This document shows, piece after piece, positions 22,980 to 33,689 of a DNA stretch of 64,000 bases. The stretch lies in NCBI GenBank assembly GCA_029582155.1, contig CM055898.1, forward strand, positions 38,015,458 to 38,079,457, in the 5' to 3' direction. The notes beneath the pieces were generated by a model. It was given only the letters and a program-made list of their open reading frames with translations, searched no databases and was not told where the DNA came from. Each line of letters starts with the position of its first letter. Position 1 is the stretch's first letter. Position numbers and translations under genes: made by a program. Source of the DNA: Panopea generosa. Lineage: Eukaryota > Mollusca > Bivalvia > Adapedonta > Hiatellidae.

Positions 22980-25440
22980 CCATAAAGAAGAATCTTGAGC
23001 GAGATATCCGCTTGCGGTTTTATATTGTTGAAAAGCACTGTTCTCTACCTCAGTTGTGTAACTTGGCCAACTGTATCTGGTACATGTACTAGGGACGAAA
23101 GGTAATGAGGGACAAGTCCGTTGTTATTCATCTTGAAAACTGTTTGTGTTTGTGTCACCTTTCGCATACCGTTTCCAAACCTGTTTCTAGCAGTAAATTA
23201 CGGATAGAGCATAATTTGGTACTGCAGGCAACAATACGGACAGCCCCGTTTTGGTTTTTTCTCAAAATCATCATTCTGATATTGCCACCAGTTGTTCTCA
23301 AAGGCATCTGCATATTCCATAATAGGACGAATGAATGAAAGATGAAAAGATTCGAGTAACTTTCTATCTAAGAGATATTTTAACTGTTTCATAGTCACTG
23401 TGTTGATATTGTCCAGGTCTTGGTTTTGATAAGGTCGATCTGCTGATATTATGTAAAATCATTCGAAATCGTTACCCCGAGATGCGTGTGACTGTCAACA
23501 GAAGGAATTATATAGTTGTTTCTAGTGATGGGTGGATGGACTGGTTTCAACCTTTTACGTGAAATGAGAAAACATTCTGATTTATTTGGCTGACAAGCTA
23601 TGTCTTGGTCCATTCCGAGATTCATTTGACACCATATTGTAGTTGAGTATCTGTTGTATGAGGAGAATCCACGATCATGAACTGGCCGATGCAAAAATAA
23701 AAACATGTTCGATCAAATATCGGTGACAATGGGGTAAGTATATACCGAGAATCCCAGAGGCCCGATGGTTGAACCTTTGTGAACATCAGTTTATATTTCA
23801 ATGATACTTGATGACACCCAGGGTGTTACAATCAGTTGGCATCCGTTTGCGAGATAGTTAGTAATCCAACGCAACAAATTTGCGCGAATCCCTGCACGCT
23901 GTAGTTTATAAAGAAGACCGTGGTACCAAACCTTATCGAGATATTTGCATATGTATTCAAAAATTACCCTTACTTAAAGTCCTTTATCGAGAGCGATACA
24001 TATCATAACGATAGGCCCATTGGTTCACAGTTGAATCTCCTGACATGAGTTCAAACTGAGAGCATGTGAAGAATTTAGTATCGTGGAAAAAATTGAACAA
24101 CTGTTTGAATAGGACTCTTTTAAAGACTTTCTCCAAACTATTAAGAAGGGAAATGCGAAGATAGTAGAAGGTAGATACGAATCACCTTTCTTAAAATGGC
24201 AGAGAGTTTTCATGCTGTGGGCATTGTAGATGAGCTAAGAGAGGAATTGAAAATACCACAAAGTGGGGAAGATAACTGATTGAATGATTCGATCAAAACT
24301 TGATTGCAAATATCAGGATCAGAAGCTCTGCCAACATTCAAGCACTTAATAGCATCGATAACTTCCAAATGATGTATAATAAGTGAGTCCAGAATTGGTT
24401 GAGCTTCTGCAATCAGAGAATCTGGAAGATGACTATTTGAGTCGTCGATCTGAGCGAAGAAGTTATTCAAGACGTTTGTCTTTTCCCGGTCGTCAAATAC
24501 TAACTCGCCAGTGGATGGATGTAAAAGCGGTGGTATTGATGTAGACAAAGAAAGATGTATAAAATACTTTAAAATTCGCCACCAGTCTTTGAAAGATTCC
24601 TTGACTTAATTTTGGACTAGTGATTCGTAGTGTAAACTTTTATAGATCTACATCAACAATGAATTGTGAAGATTTTGCCTTTCGGTAAGCACGTTTCCTC
24701 TGTCCAATTTTGCACTTAATTTCCACATTAATCCAGTGAGTTTCTCGTGGGTTGATAGAGACTTTCTTTTTGGGGATACTCGGTGAGAGATATCAACAAT
24801 AGCGGATATTGGATATTGGAAGTATACTCAATAACATATTCGTTCTTTATTCCGTCCCACTAAAAACATCTGCCATTTTCTTTCTTAGCAGATCAATTTT
24901 ACATCATTGTATCTCCAAATATGCCGTTTAAGATACTTGGATATGGGTTTACAGAATTTGAACAAAACATAGATCGGAGAATGATACCGAATGTTTTGTT
25001 GGAGGAAGGGTTCACCAACACCCGAAAGAACACGTGACGACTGGTTGGAAACAAACAGAAGATCACTGTTAATGAAGAATGTTCTGTGAAATTTGTTGGT
25101 TATTCGATACATTGGTTCATCTAAACTCTTGGCACAGCGAATCAATTTACCAACGAAAGCAAATCGACCTGAGTATTGATATTAAAATTATCTGTAATTA
25201 TAACATCTCTGATACCTGTATCAAAAGCATGCCCAAAAGAAAATTTCAATAAGAGGTCGCACATGAGCTGGGGTACGATACAATATACTAATCAACTCAT
25301 TATTGTTGTTTCACAGCCGAAATGCCAGTCAGCTGCTTTCGACATTGATAATATCTAGGTATTCTGATAAAATTTATATGACCTTTGTCTTTACGAATTG
25401 GTTTGTGGACACGAGGGGAAAAGTATGTCATTAGTGGAGA
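22980..25440 (-). mobile_element. Dead LINE (jockey/CR1-like), endonuclease plus RT
   Basis: Reading the minus strand from the right, and allowing frameshifts, ordered domains appear. First is an AP-endonuclease remnant: HKPIRKDKG near 25410, then GIRDVIITDNFNIN near 25185-25220, a form of the GDFN motif with the Gly lost, then the C-terminal piece LLSGVGEPF-like at about 25010-25030, where RYHSPIYV stands in for the SDH motif. A linker with INPRETHWINVEIK and QRKRAYRKAK follows at 24680-24760. The RT N-terminal region lies at 24210-24590 (FKDWWRILKYF, then LKCLNVG-like, then LSSPLCGIFNSSLS), and FKKGD lies at 24190. Then come a damaged motif-A area (DKVWYHGLLYKLQ near 23900-23950) and a region at 23690-23720 where the catalytic FADD is missing. 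The palm end PSVDSHTHLGVTIS lies at about 23470, the thumb FIRPIMEYAD at about 23310, and a C-terminal YLSSLV-like piece near 23080. Loss of the FADD motif and many frameshifts make it non-functional. Confidence 0.85.
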
Positions 25441-25576
25441 TGGAGTTGCTTAGCCAAGTTTCAGAAAAGGTGGACAGGTACACAATACGCTTTGTAATCC
25501 TTGAACAAAAACCATTGTTACACTTTCATGCCTAAGTTAACACACGCTAGACATACTGGCGACGTTAAGGAGATTA

Positions 25577-25881
25577 ACTTTTGACTGATGAATGGGCTAT
25601 TTAGACGTTAGACATACTGGGGACACGTAAAGGTATAAACTCTGAAATATCAATAGGCCATTGTTGTGTATCCGGCGTGTATTGACTAATCCGCTTAGGG
25701 ATCGTGTATCGTGTCAATTCAAGAGCAGACTTTTGACTGATGAATGGGCTATTTAGACGTTAGACATACTGGGGACACGTAAAGGTATAAACTCTGAAAT
25801 ATCAATAGGCCATTGTTGTGTATCCGGCGTGTATTGACTACTCCGCTTAGGGATCGTGTATCGTGTCAATTCAAGAGCAGA
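25577..25881. repeat. 152-bp tandem duplication, nearly identical
   Basis: Positions 25577-25728 and 25729-25880 are almost base-for-base identical; the difference I see is gactaatccg versus gactactccg. Related shorter pieces lie on both sides (agacatactgg at about 25550, agacagtaaggagac at about 25878). The near identity implies a recent duplication or an assembly artefact. Confidence 0.92.
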
Positions 25882-26069
25882 CAGTAAGGAGACACATACT
25901 AGGCTTGACACTAATCTCTTAGCGTAGGGTTCGGTTGATTCAATGGTTGTGAAATGCTATATCTAAAAATAGAAAAAGTCGTGCGCATCACGTGACTCTG
26001 TGTCGTGTGCAAAAATTCACGTAGGGAATTCATTTGAGTATTGATCGTTGTAAAAGAAACATGTAAGTT

Positions 26070-26400
26070 ATCGATAGAGTCTATATTTACTTTTAATTAC
26101 TTATTTAATCTGTTATTTATTTTTAATTATTTATTACAGTAATTATGTTTGGCTATGTTAATGTGTATGATTGGTTGAGATGATACATGCGTAGTGAATG
26201 TATGTTCATTTGCGAACTGGACGTTGAATAGTCAACAAGGTAAAATAAGTTATTGAAATGGATATAAAAAATTATAAATACTTTTTCATAAAAAGAGGGA
26301 GCATAGCAAATTAAACTAAAGGAGATTTGTAAAGTTCAGTCTATTTGATTTTTAATTACTTATTTAATCAGTTATTGATTTTTAATTTATTACAGTATAA
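26070..26400. repeat. Pair of ~60-bp direct repeats
   Basis: About 26080-26140 and 26335-26395 share ttttaattacttatttaat, gttat and ttattacagta, separated by roughly 195 bp. Both are AT-rich, so the evolutionary meaning is unclear. Confidence 0.6.
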
Positions 26401-26454
26401 GTTGTTGCTTTATAAAAAGATGTAGTTCATGTTTAGTTTTTTAAGAAACGGTTG

Positions 26455-26530
26455 TCACTAAAGCGTCTCCGTCTGGGGCTGAGGGCCTGACCCCCTTATG
26501 TCCGCGATCACGCCCTAGATCGAGTATACA
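26455..26530. other. Small GC-rich island
   Basis: A short stretch (gtctccgtctggggctgagg, then cgcgatcacgccctag) stands out from the AT-rich neighbourhood. Its minus-strand reading is open, but I recognise no protein. It may be a fragment of an unrecognised dispersed repeat. Confidence 0.35.
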
Positions 26531-26789
26531 AGTAAGCTCTGTATACTTTTGAGACGGTCTTATCAAACGCATGACTATCGTTCTAAACTTAAATATGACG
26601 TCATTTGGCTTCTTTATTAAAACTATGGCCGCACATACGACGTTATCTATATATATAAATGTACATGAGTTACAATGAAACGTCGAATAACGACATGGTG
26701 AGTTGTCAAAACAATAGACAAGCTTTAAAAGGAATATAATAAAAATATATAGGATGTTCAAAAATCTTGAAATTGACCAAAAACATATT

Positions 26790-27200
26790 TGTATGACGTA
26801 CTTAAATTAATGGGGCAATAATTTCAATTTGATCTGTCATAAAGGTTTACACGTTCTAAAATTTTTTTTCTTTTAAAACGATTCCGAATGACGGTATAAA
26901 GTTGTAAAGCAATATTTAAGTGCGGTCCATTTATAGAATGGGGATTTCGTTTTAAGTTAATCACTACGACTGAAACATCATTTTTGTCACATTTTGGTGG
27001 ATTTGTTATACCGAACTATTCGGATTTTATTTATTTATGATAATAAGATGATCTTCACCCTTTTTTTAAAACAAAAAATTCTTCTGAAGTTTTGATAGCA
27101 TTTTCTTGTGATGTATTTCCATTGAATTGGTGTTTTACTTATTATGCACTTTCGGTTATCTCATTGTACAAACATATTGATAATTACACGTTGACACTGG
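26790..27200. repeat. Dispersed repeat, copy 1 (pair with 37.4-37.9 kb)
   Basis: This aligns with 37440-37860 in the same orientation: shared gtcata, atttcgttt.aagtt, ttttgtcac.ttttggtgga and tttg.tatacc.aa.cattc.g, followed by ttctatttattt-like sequence. Similarity fades towards both ends. No domain is visible. Confidence 0.65.
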
Positions 27201-27769
27201 TACTTTAACTAACGAAGTAAACTTATTATTATAATAAAAGTCATATTTGAGGTGTGAATTTTTCATAAATTATATACGATATGTTCTGTTGAAACATATT
27301 GTGATCAAACGTTTTTTTTTACGAAAAACTGATACTAGTTTATTTGTTACTTTTTATTTTTGCTTGATCTAATTTTCTGTAATGTGCAAATTGTTTTTTG
27401 TTGTTTTTTTTTTATCAAAGATGATTAAAACGCATCGACAACATTTCATTATGACAGCGTCTCCTCCGCTCTGACAAATAAACTAGCTTCTCTTTTTTGA
27501 CCAATACTGCCAGTCGATACTTATGATAGACGATTATAAACAGTATTTTTAATTAACGACACGTCCATTGGAAATGCCAACAACTTTATCTGTAAAACTG
27601 AAATGGAGAAAAAATTGTATTGACAACCACGGATCAACACGGAATTTATCAACTTTTTCTTTGAAATTATGTAGATACCATACTCGCATTTTTATTAAAA
27701 AAGTTCCATCAAATATATAAAGGAAACACTAAAACCAAATGTAAAGTTACTATGAAAATATGTCTGTAG

Positions 27770-27965
27770 AACACATCATCCCCACCACTCTCACAAACAC
27801 ACACTAATCACACACCCACACATCAACCTCACCACTCCTCCCCCCCCCCCCCCCCCCACACACCAATCTCACAACTTCCACACACACATCATCTCCATCA
27901 CCCCACTACATATATCATCATCCCTACCACTACCACACACACACATTATCCCTACCACTCCCATA
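27770..27965. repeat. C/A-rich, G-poor tract with an 18-base C run
   Basis: Nearly 200 bp consist of cac/cca/ctc/atc words with almost no G on the plus strand. The tract includes an uninterrupted run of C at 27840-27857 and several acacacaca runs. The strand asymmetry is strong. Confidence 0.9.
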
Positions 27966-28539
27966 TAACTTATATGACCGCCCTTTTTCTGACATAGCAC
28001 GAAGAGAGAAATATGTATTCAACATGTTGAACTGTATAGATATAGAAATGAACAGAAGATGTAGGTTGTGTTTCAAGATAATCATCAGAGAGTGGTAAGT
28101 ATCGAATCTCAAATGTATTCAATTACATTACTGAAAATAGCAAACTCCCTACGCCTTAATCTGTTCCAAATTACGAGAAAAGCAACAGAATTACTCCACC
28201 AAATGACTCTTTATTGGTAACTGAACCTAAATGGTGTTTCCTAACATGTCCATGCATTGGCAAACACGGTAGCAGTAATGGAATAATTCAAAGACTAATG
28301 ACTTTTAATGTTTTTATTGAAATTATATATCAGGAACATTCCCGACAATTATTGACGCTGCCTCCACAATGACAGAAGCGCAAGTTAATTTCCTTCAATG
28401 AAATAGGTTGTATATATTTTAGAACACCCTAAATAATGACATATTTTTACCATGACCTAATTCATCCTGATCTGTATACAGTAAAGTTAAAAAGTAATGT
28501 CTAACAGACGAAAATACATCCATCACAACAGAATATTAT

Positions 28540-29783
28540 TATTATACTGTATAGAAATACGAGTATATGAATATTAGGTAAAATACATACATACATAAGA
28601 CATGGGAAACATAGTATTATAGTGTTATAGAAATACGAGTAAAGGATAGATAGTAGGTACAAAAATACATATATAAGACATGGGAATCTTAATATAATAC
28701 TGTTGTAGAAATACGAGTATATGATAGTATGTACAATACATACATATATAAGACATGGGAATCTTAATATTATAGTGTTATAGAAATACGATTATATGAT
28801 AGTAGGTACAATAACTACATGCATAAGCCATGGGAATCTTAATATAATACTGTTATATAAATAAGAGTATATGACAGTAGGTACAATAAATGCATACATA
28901 CATAAGACATGGGAATCTTAATATTATAGTGTTATAGAAATACGAGTATAGGATAGATAGTAGTTACAAAAAAACATAAATAAGACAATGGAATCTTAAT
29001 ACTTTACTGTTGTAGAAATACGAGTATCTGATAGATAGTAGGTACAATACAAACATACATAAGACATGGGAATCTTAATATTATACTTTTATAGAAATAC
29101 AAATATACGATAGAATGTACAATAAATACATACATATATAAGACATTGGAATCTTAATATTATAGTGTTATTGAAATACGAGTATAGGATAGATAGTAGT
29201 TACACAATACATGCATAATACATAGGAATCTTAATACTATACTGTTATAGACGAGTATCTGATAGAGAGTAGGTACAATAAAAACATACATAAGACATGG
29301 GAATCTTAATATTATACTGTTATAGAAATACGAGTATATGAAAGTATGTACAAAAATACATGCATAAGCCATTGGAATCTTAATATTATACTTTTATAGA
29401 AATACGAGAATATGATAATAGGTACAATACAAACATACATAAGCCATTGGAACCTTTATATTATACTGTTATAGAAATACGAGTATATGATATTGTGTAC
29501 AATAAATACATACAAACATACATAAGACATTGGTTTTAATAGTATAGAGTTATAGAAATACGAGTATAGGGTAGATAGTAGCTACAAAAATACATACATA
29601 AGACATGGAAATATTTATACTATACTGTTATAGAAATAAAGTATATGATATATAGTAGGTACAATACATACATACATAAAACATGGGAATGTTAATATTA
29701 TACTGTTATAGAAATACGAGTATTTGATAGATAGTAGGTATGATAAATACATACAGAAGACATGGGAATCTTAGTATAACGTT
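28540..29783. repeat. Tandem array of ~16 x 76-80 bp
   Basis: Each unit carries gttatagaaatacgagtata, then gatagatagtaggtacaata, then catacataagacatgggaat, then cttaatatta. Units vary by small indels, chiefly in the gata and cata runs. The array starts diffusely near 28540 and stops at gggaatcttagtataacg. The 70-codon minus-strand frame within it is a by-product. Confidence 0.92.
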
Positions 29784-30301
29784 ACAAACATATTCATTAA
29801 GTATAACGACGAACATTTTGCAACTGCATATTTTTGTATGATGGCATATTTTAAGAGTATTATATGATATTTAAGCAAAATTTATCAATATAAGTTTTCA
29901 GTATACTAGCATTATAAAACGCTATAGTTTCATTGAGAAATTGACAAAAGAATGACGCCCGAAATTACCTTTTTTTTAAATCCCAAACAGATAAACCATA
30001 GCTAATAATGACCTTTTCTAACTTAATTCATAACTCTATATGTATAAGTTTTAATTAAATACTGTATGCCAACAATCTTAAATAATATAGTTTTCGTATT
30101 TCTTGTGAAACCTACATTTTATTCCAAAACTTAAAGTAGGGTATTCTGTTGAGGAGGTGATAACAACAAACCTGTGCGGAAACTTGTATTTTTTATATCT
30201 GATTTTGCCTAAACATTTATTATATTTAACATTGGAACATTTCATGAAATTATATGATAGGAAAAATATTTACAAAAACTCTTCAAGATGTATTACCTTA
30301 C

Positions 30302-30366
30302 GCGGCTAACATGGCATTGGAATCTGAGTTTAATCCATAGGGTTTTAACTGCAGTTTTTCAGTCTT
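30302..30366 (-). CDS. Candidate 65-bp internal exon, product unknown
   Basis: On the minus strand an acceptor (tttttcatttgtcacag) leads into a 65-bp open segment ending at a gtaaggta donor. It would encode about 21 residues reading KTEKLQLKPYGLNSDSNAM, starting in phase 0 and ending in phase 2. Composition is non-AT-driven and the splice sites are good. A second frame is also open, and no partner exon has been found in a compatible phase, so the call stays moderate. Confidence 0.42.
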
Positions 30367-30999
30367 CTGTGACAAATGAAAAATACATATCTATATTATG
30401 AAGAAATATATAACCAACTGCGTATATATAATTCTATAGTTCGTTATTTTTCTGTATATATATATAGAATACATAAAAACACACAAGCGGACATGTTAAA
30501 ATGGTATCTATAAAAGTTTTATTTATTATTATTCATTATATTTTATAGTTAGATTCAAGCTGTAAACAATTATTTTATACTGTAATGCATAGTAAATACA
30601 CAACCAGAGACCACTCATGCGTATCCATAAATGAGGGTGTAATCCGAAACAGTGCCAATTGTATAAAAACAGTTTTCTTTCGTTAATCAACTGCCGATGT
30701 TGTTGTTATGTAATATTAAAACATTGATTTTCTGCGTACAGTTTATATCTTAAAGTACATGATGAGCTATACTATCGTTCTGGTACTTTGCTTTTTTGTT
30801 TAAACAATGTATATGAAAATATTAAATAAAATATTCTTACACGAAAACTAATGTTTAAGTATTTCTATTTACATTTTTAATCATTATGTTGAAAATTAAT
30901 ATTTTACAAACTGTAAATGTTAGTAATTCAATATTTGATTAAATGTTATTGATATCTTAATATTTTTTTGATAATTATACCATAAGAAACAGTCTTTCG

Positions 31000-31310
31000 T
31001 TCTGATCAAGTTCATATTGTGTAGAAATATGATGTATTGTAGTAATATACGAACCGAGAACCGAGACAATGCTCCAACCAAACAATATTGAGACATTTGC
31101 ATCTTGGACTTGTTTTTTTTTTCAAATATTGCAACTGCTTTATAGTTTTGAAACAATTTACTTTAAATATATCTATTGAATGTATTCTCATTTCAAACAA
31201 AACAACAAATTGCCAAAAACTGCATATTTTCGTCAAATAAACTAGTTTCGTATATTAGTATTTGATTTTCATTTAACGAAACCAACTTTTTATTCATATT
31301 TTCAATAATA
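31000..31310. repeat. ~300-bp direct repeat, left copy
   Basis: This aligns with 33385-33680: shared words include gtaatatacgaa, ccaaac, attgcaactgctttatagtt, caacaaattgc.aaaaactg and atttaacg.aacca. The pair brackets about 2.1 kb that contains module copy 3. The geometry resembles LTRs, but no TG...CA ends, primer-binding site or polymerase genes were seen. Confidence 0.7.
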
Positions 31311-31319
31311 GACCAACTA

Positions 31320-32720
31320 TGCTTAGCTTAGATTCTGTCATTGGTTGCATTCTGCGCATCCAATGGATCGATTTTAACAATGATAGTTATAGATATTTTC
31401 AAATGATTTAAAGTTGCCACTACAACGCACATTCAAGTCATTTCCCGTCCATTTAATATAAAGGACATTTCACAAGTGTGTTCTTCTTGTCACATTTATA
31501 AATTAATCGTGTTTGCTGTTCGGTTGTGTTGCTCGTGTCACATTTATTATGATGTTTGCTATTCAGTTCGATATGTTTGCGACTACTTTTGTCAGATATA
31601 ATCAGAATTTGTGTCATACAATTATAGCAAAATGTTTCTTTAACACGCTGGTGGTGATATTTTAAAGTTGCTATTTAATTGTGGAAATAAGATGTCATTC
31701 AACTACAAATATTTTCCAATTTCTCACCTACTACGTTTAATGTAAAATCCCCAGTTGACGATATTTCATAACTTCTGGGTTGAATTCATTGATGGGTTTA
31801 TATTTACTGATTGTTGACAAGTAAAACAAAATGTAAACACATTTATATATATTGAAGAGAATGTCAACTTTCAATAATTGAAATCAACAAAATCATGTAT
31901 AAAAAAATATTCTGAGTTTACAAAATGAATTTGTGTGCATATATTAACGTAAAGAAAATCCAAGAGTTTAATTAAGAAAAATACATATATTAAACTCTGA
32001 CAAAAGGTACCCAACTTAAACAAAAATTCTTAATTTTACATTTGTTCAATGACGGATTGCATGGAACATTACATTACAATTGAAGAAGTATAACAATTGT
32101 AAAACATAAAAATGATCTTATATGTTTGTTTAAGAGTTGATAAAAATAATGTCTATTTTAAAGTATGGACATTGTTATCCATAGCTCTCGTATTCAGCAC
32201 AAAAAATATATATTGAAATCAATAAGTATTCGTTATACGCTTGAACACGTTAATTCTCCAAATCATGAAATTTTATAAGCAAGTCGTTATGTTGAATCAC
32301 GTTGACAATACATTGAATCTCAATAGTTTTACTTATTGATAGACGAAAAACAACAGCATTTCATGCTCCTTTTTATTATGCGATACTGATGAAAATATAG
32401 CTCGACTTCAATGTTATGTTTGTCTGACATTTAAATCTGGTAGATGTCTCAAAGCATTGCTTTAAGTATGTTGTAGAGATATTGTTCTTTTAAGTCATAA
32501 AATATGTCATTTTAATATTTTTTTTATTTTTACAAAAGTGAAATTTAAATAGATACATCTATTATATGTAGTGTAGAAAAATACGTTTTGGGGATAATTT
32601 TGGTTAGATACTGGTAAAACATTGGGAAGTTTTTATTTTTCTTTTCTTTTATCATAACTTTCAACTGCACTGATTAATTTATTATTCATATTGCTTTTAT
32701 TTTCAAATTTATAATCTAGC
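31320..32720. repeat. Copy 3 of the ~2-kb dispersed module
   Basis: The words tttctttaacacgctggtgg followed by tgata near 31635, gatatttcataacttc near 31760, tatttactgatt near 31800 and ggtaaaacattgggaagt near 32612 correspond in order to 590-620, 730, 755 and 1415 of copy 1, and to the matching parts of copy 2. It is more diverged than copies 1 and 2 are from each other in their best regions. Confidence 0.5.
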
Positions 32721-33106
32721 TATATTGTGCTATTTGTTTATTAGAAAACATACCGCGGTACAATAATGGTATACCATGTTTTCGGCCATTTTCCTTGAAC
32801 TAGTTTTCATGGAAATTACCGAAGTCAAAATATCTCGTACTTTTGTGTCCGTTTACTGAAGAAAGTAATTTTCAGTGTTGTAATGCTTTTAGTTGTCTAA
32901 ATTGTAAATGTAAAGCATACTCAGACTAGTTTAATTTGGTATTTATGTTACAATTGAAAAGGAAATATGCTGTTAATATACATAAATAAAAGTTTTATGA
33001 TTTAACTCAAACTTATGTTATAGTTTTCCATTTACTTTCCCAATACTCATGTTGAAATTTGAAATGTCATCAACCTATATTGTGTTTTTTTTGCATGTAT
33101 CTGTAG

Positions 33107-33136
33107 AACGAACCCAGCACTCTCGATTGGGTTCGT
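33107..33136. other. Perfect 10-bp hairpin
   Basis: AACGAACCCA is followed, after an 11-base loop, by its exact complement TGGGTTCGTT. A stem of this GC content is unusual in the surrounding AT-rich DNA. It may be the eroded end of a foldback element. Confidence 0.7.
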
Positions 33137-33171
33137 TATATAGCAATGTTGGGAAAGCCGCATTTGAGCAC

Positions 33172-33216
33172 GTTGATTGGTCAGATGTTTCATTCAAAAG
33201 TGTTATGACGTCACAG
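33172..33216. promoter_or_regulatory. CCAAT-box and CRE-like motif cluster
   Basis: gattggtc (an inverted CCAAT box) lies about 30 bp before a perfect TGACGTCA palindrome. This is a known animal promoter/enhancer combination. No TATA-type element or following coding start could be assigned, so it may be fortuitous or part of a repeat. Confidence 0.25.
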
Positions 33217-33384
33217 TTAAGGAAACGCTCAATTGCTATGAATTGTGGGACAGACCAAGAATTCCCTGCTTTTTCACAGGGGTTAATATACCTGGTTTGG
33301 TTTGGGAGATATCAGGTTCTAAGATAGACTACATGTTTCATATTATGAATAACAGCACCAAAATAATTAGTCTTTTGGTCTGAT

Positions 33385-33680
33385 TCACTTCATATTAAGT
33401 ACAAATATGTTGTTGTAATATACGAAATGATATTATGTTCTAACCAAACTATGCTTAGAAAAATCATACTTTGAACTTCAATGTTTTCATACATTGCAAC
33501 TGCTTTATAGTTTGGCAAGAGTTTACGTAAAATACAATAAACTTACAGAATGTATATATATTTCAAACAAATCAACAAATTGCTAAAAACTGAATATATT
33601 TATTAAATATACTAATTTTGTATACAAAGAGTTGATGTTTATTTAACGGAACCAAACTATTTAGTCATGGTTCAATCGTC
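33385..33680. repeat. ~300-bp direct repeat, right copy
   Basis: This is the partner of 31000-31310, same orientation, offset about 2.4 kb. Its right end carries atttaacggaaccaaac, the word that also marks the left end of module copy 2. Module and direct repeat may therefore be parts of one larger repeat. Confidence 0.7.
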
Positions 33681-33689
33681 ACACGGGAT

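Noticed and set aside
27998..28094. Plus-strand 97-bp segment between ctgacatag and gtaagtat
   Set aside because: It is open in one frame (REKYVFNMLNCIDIEMN) with good splice sites, but the opposite strand is also open over the whole segment, and composition does not separate it from background.
28540..29783. Possible CRISPR-like array
   Set aside because: Units are contiguous tandem repeats without unique spacers, and the context is eukaryotic.
31700..31790. Minus-strand gtgagaaa donor with open upstream sequence
   Set aside because: It lies in module copy 3; copies 1 and 2 do not preserve the donor or the frame.
31000..33680. Intact LTR retrotransposon
   Set aside because: The direct repeats are too diverged, and there are no TG/CA ends, primer site, gag or pol.
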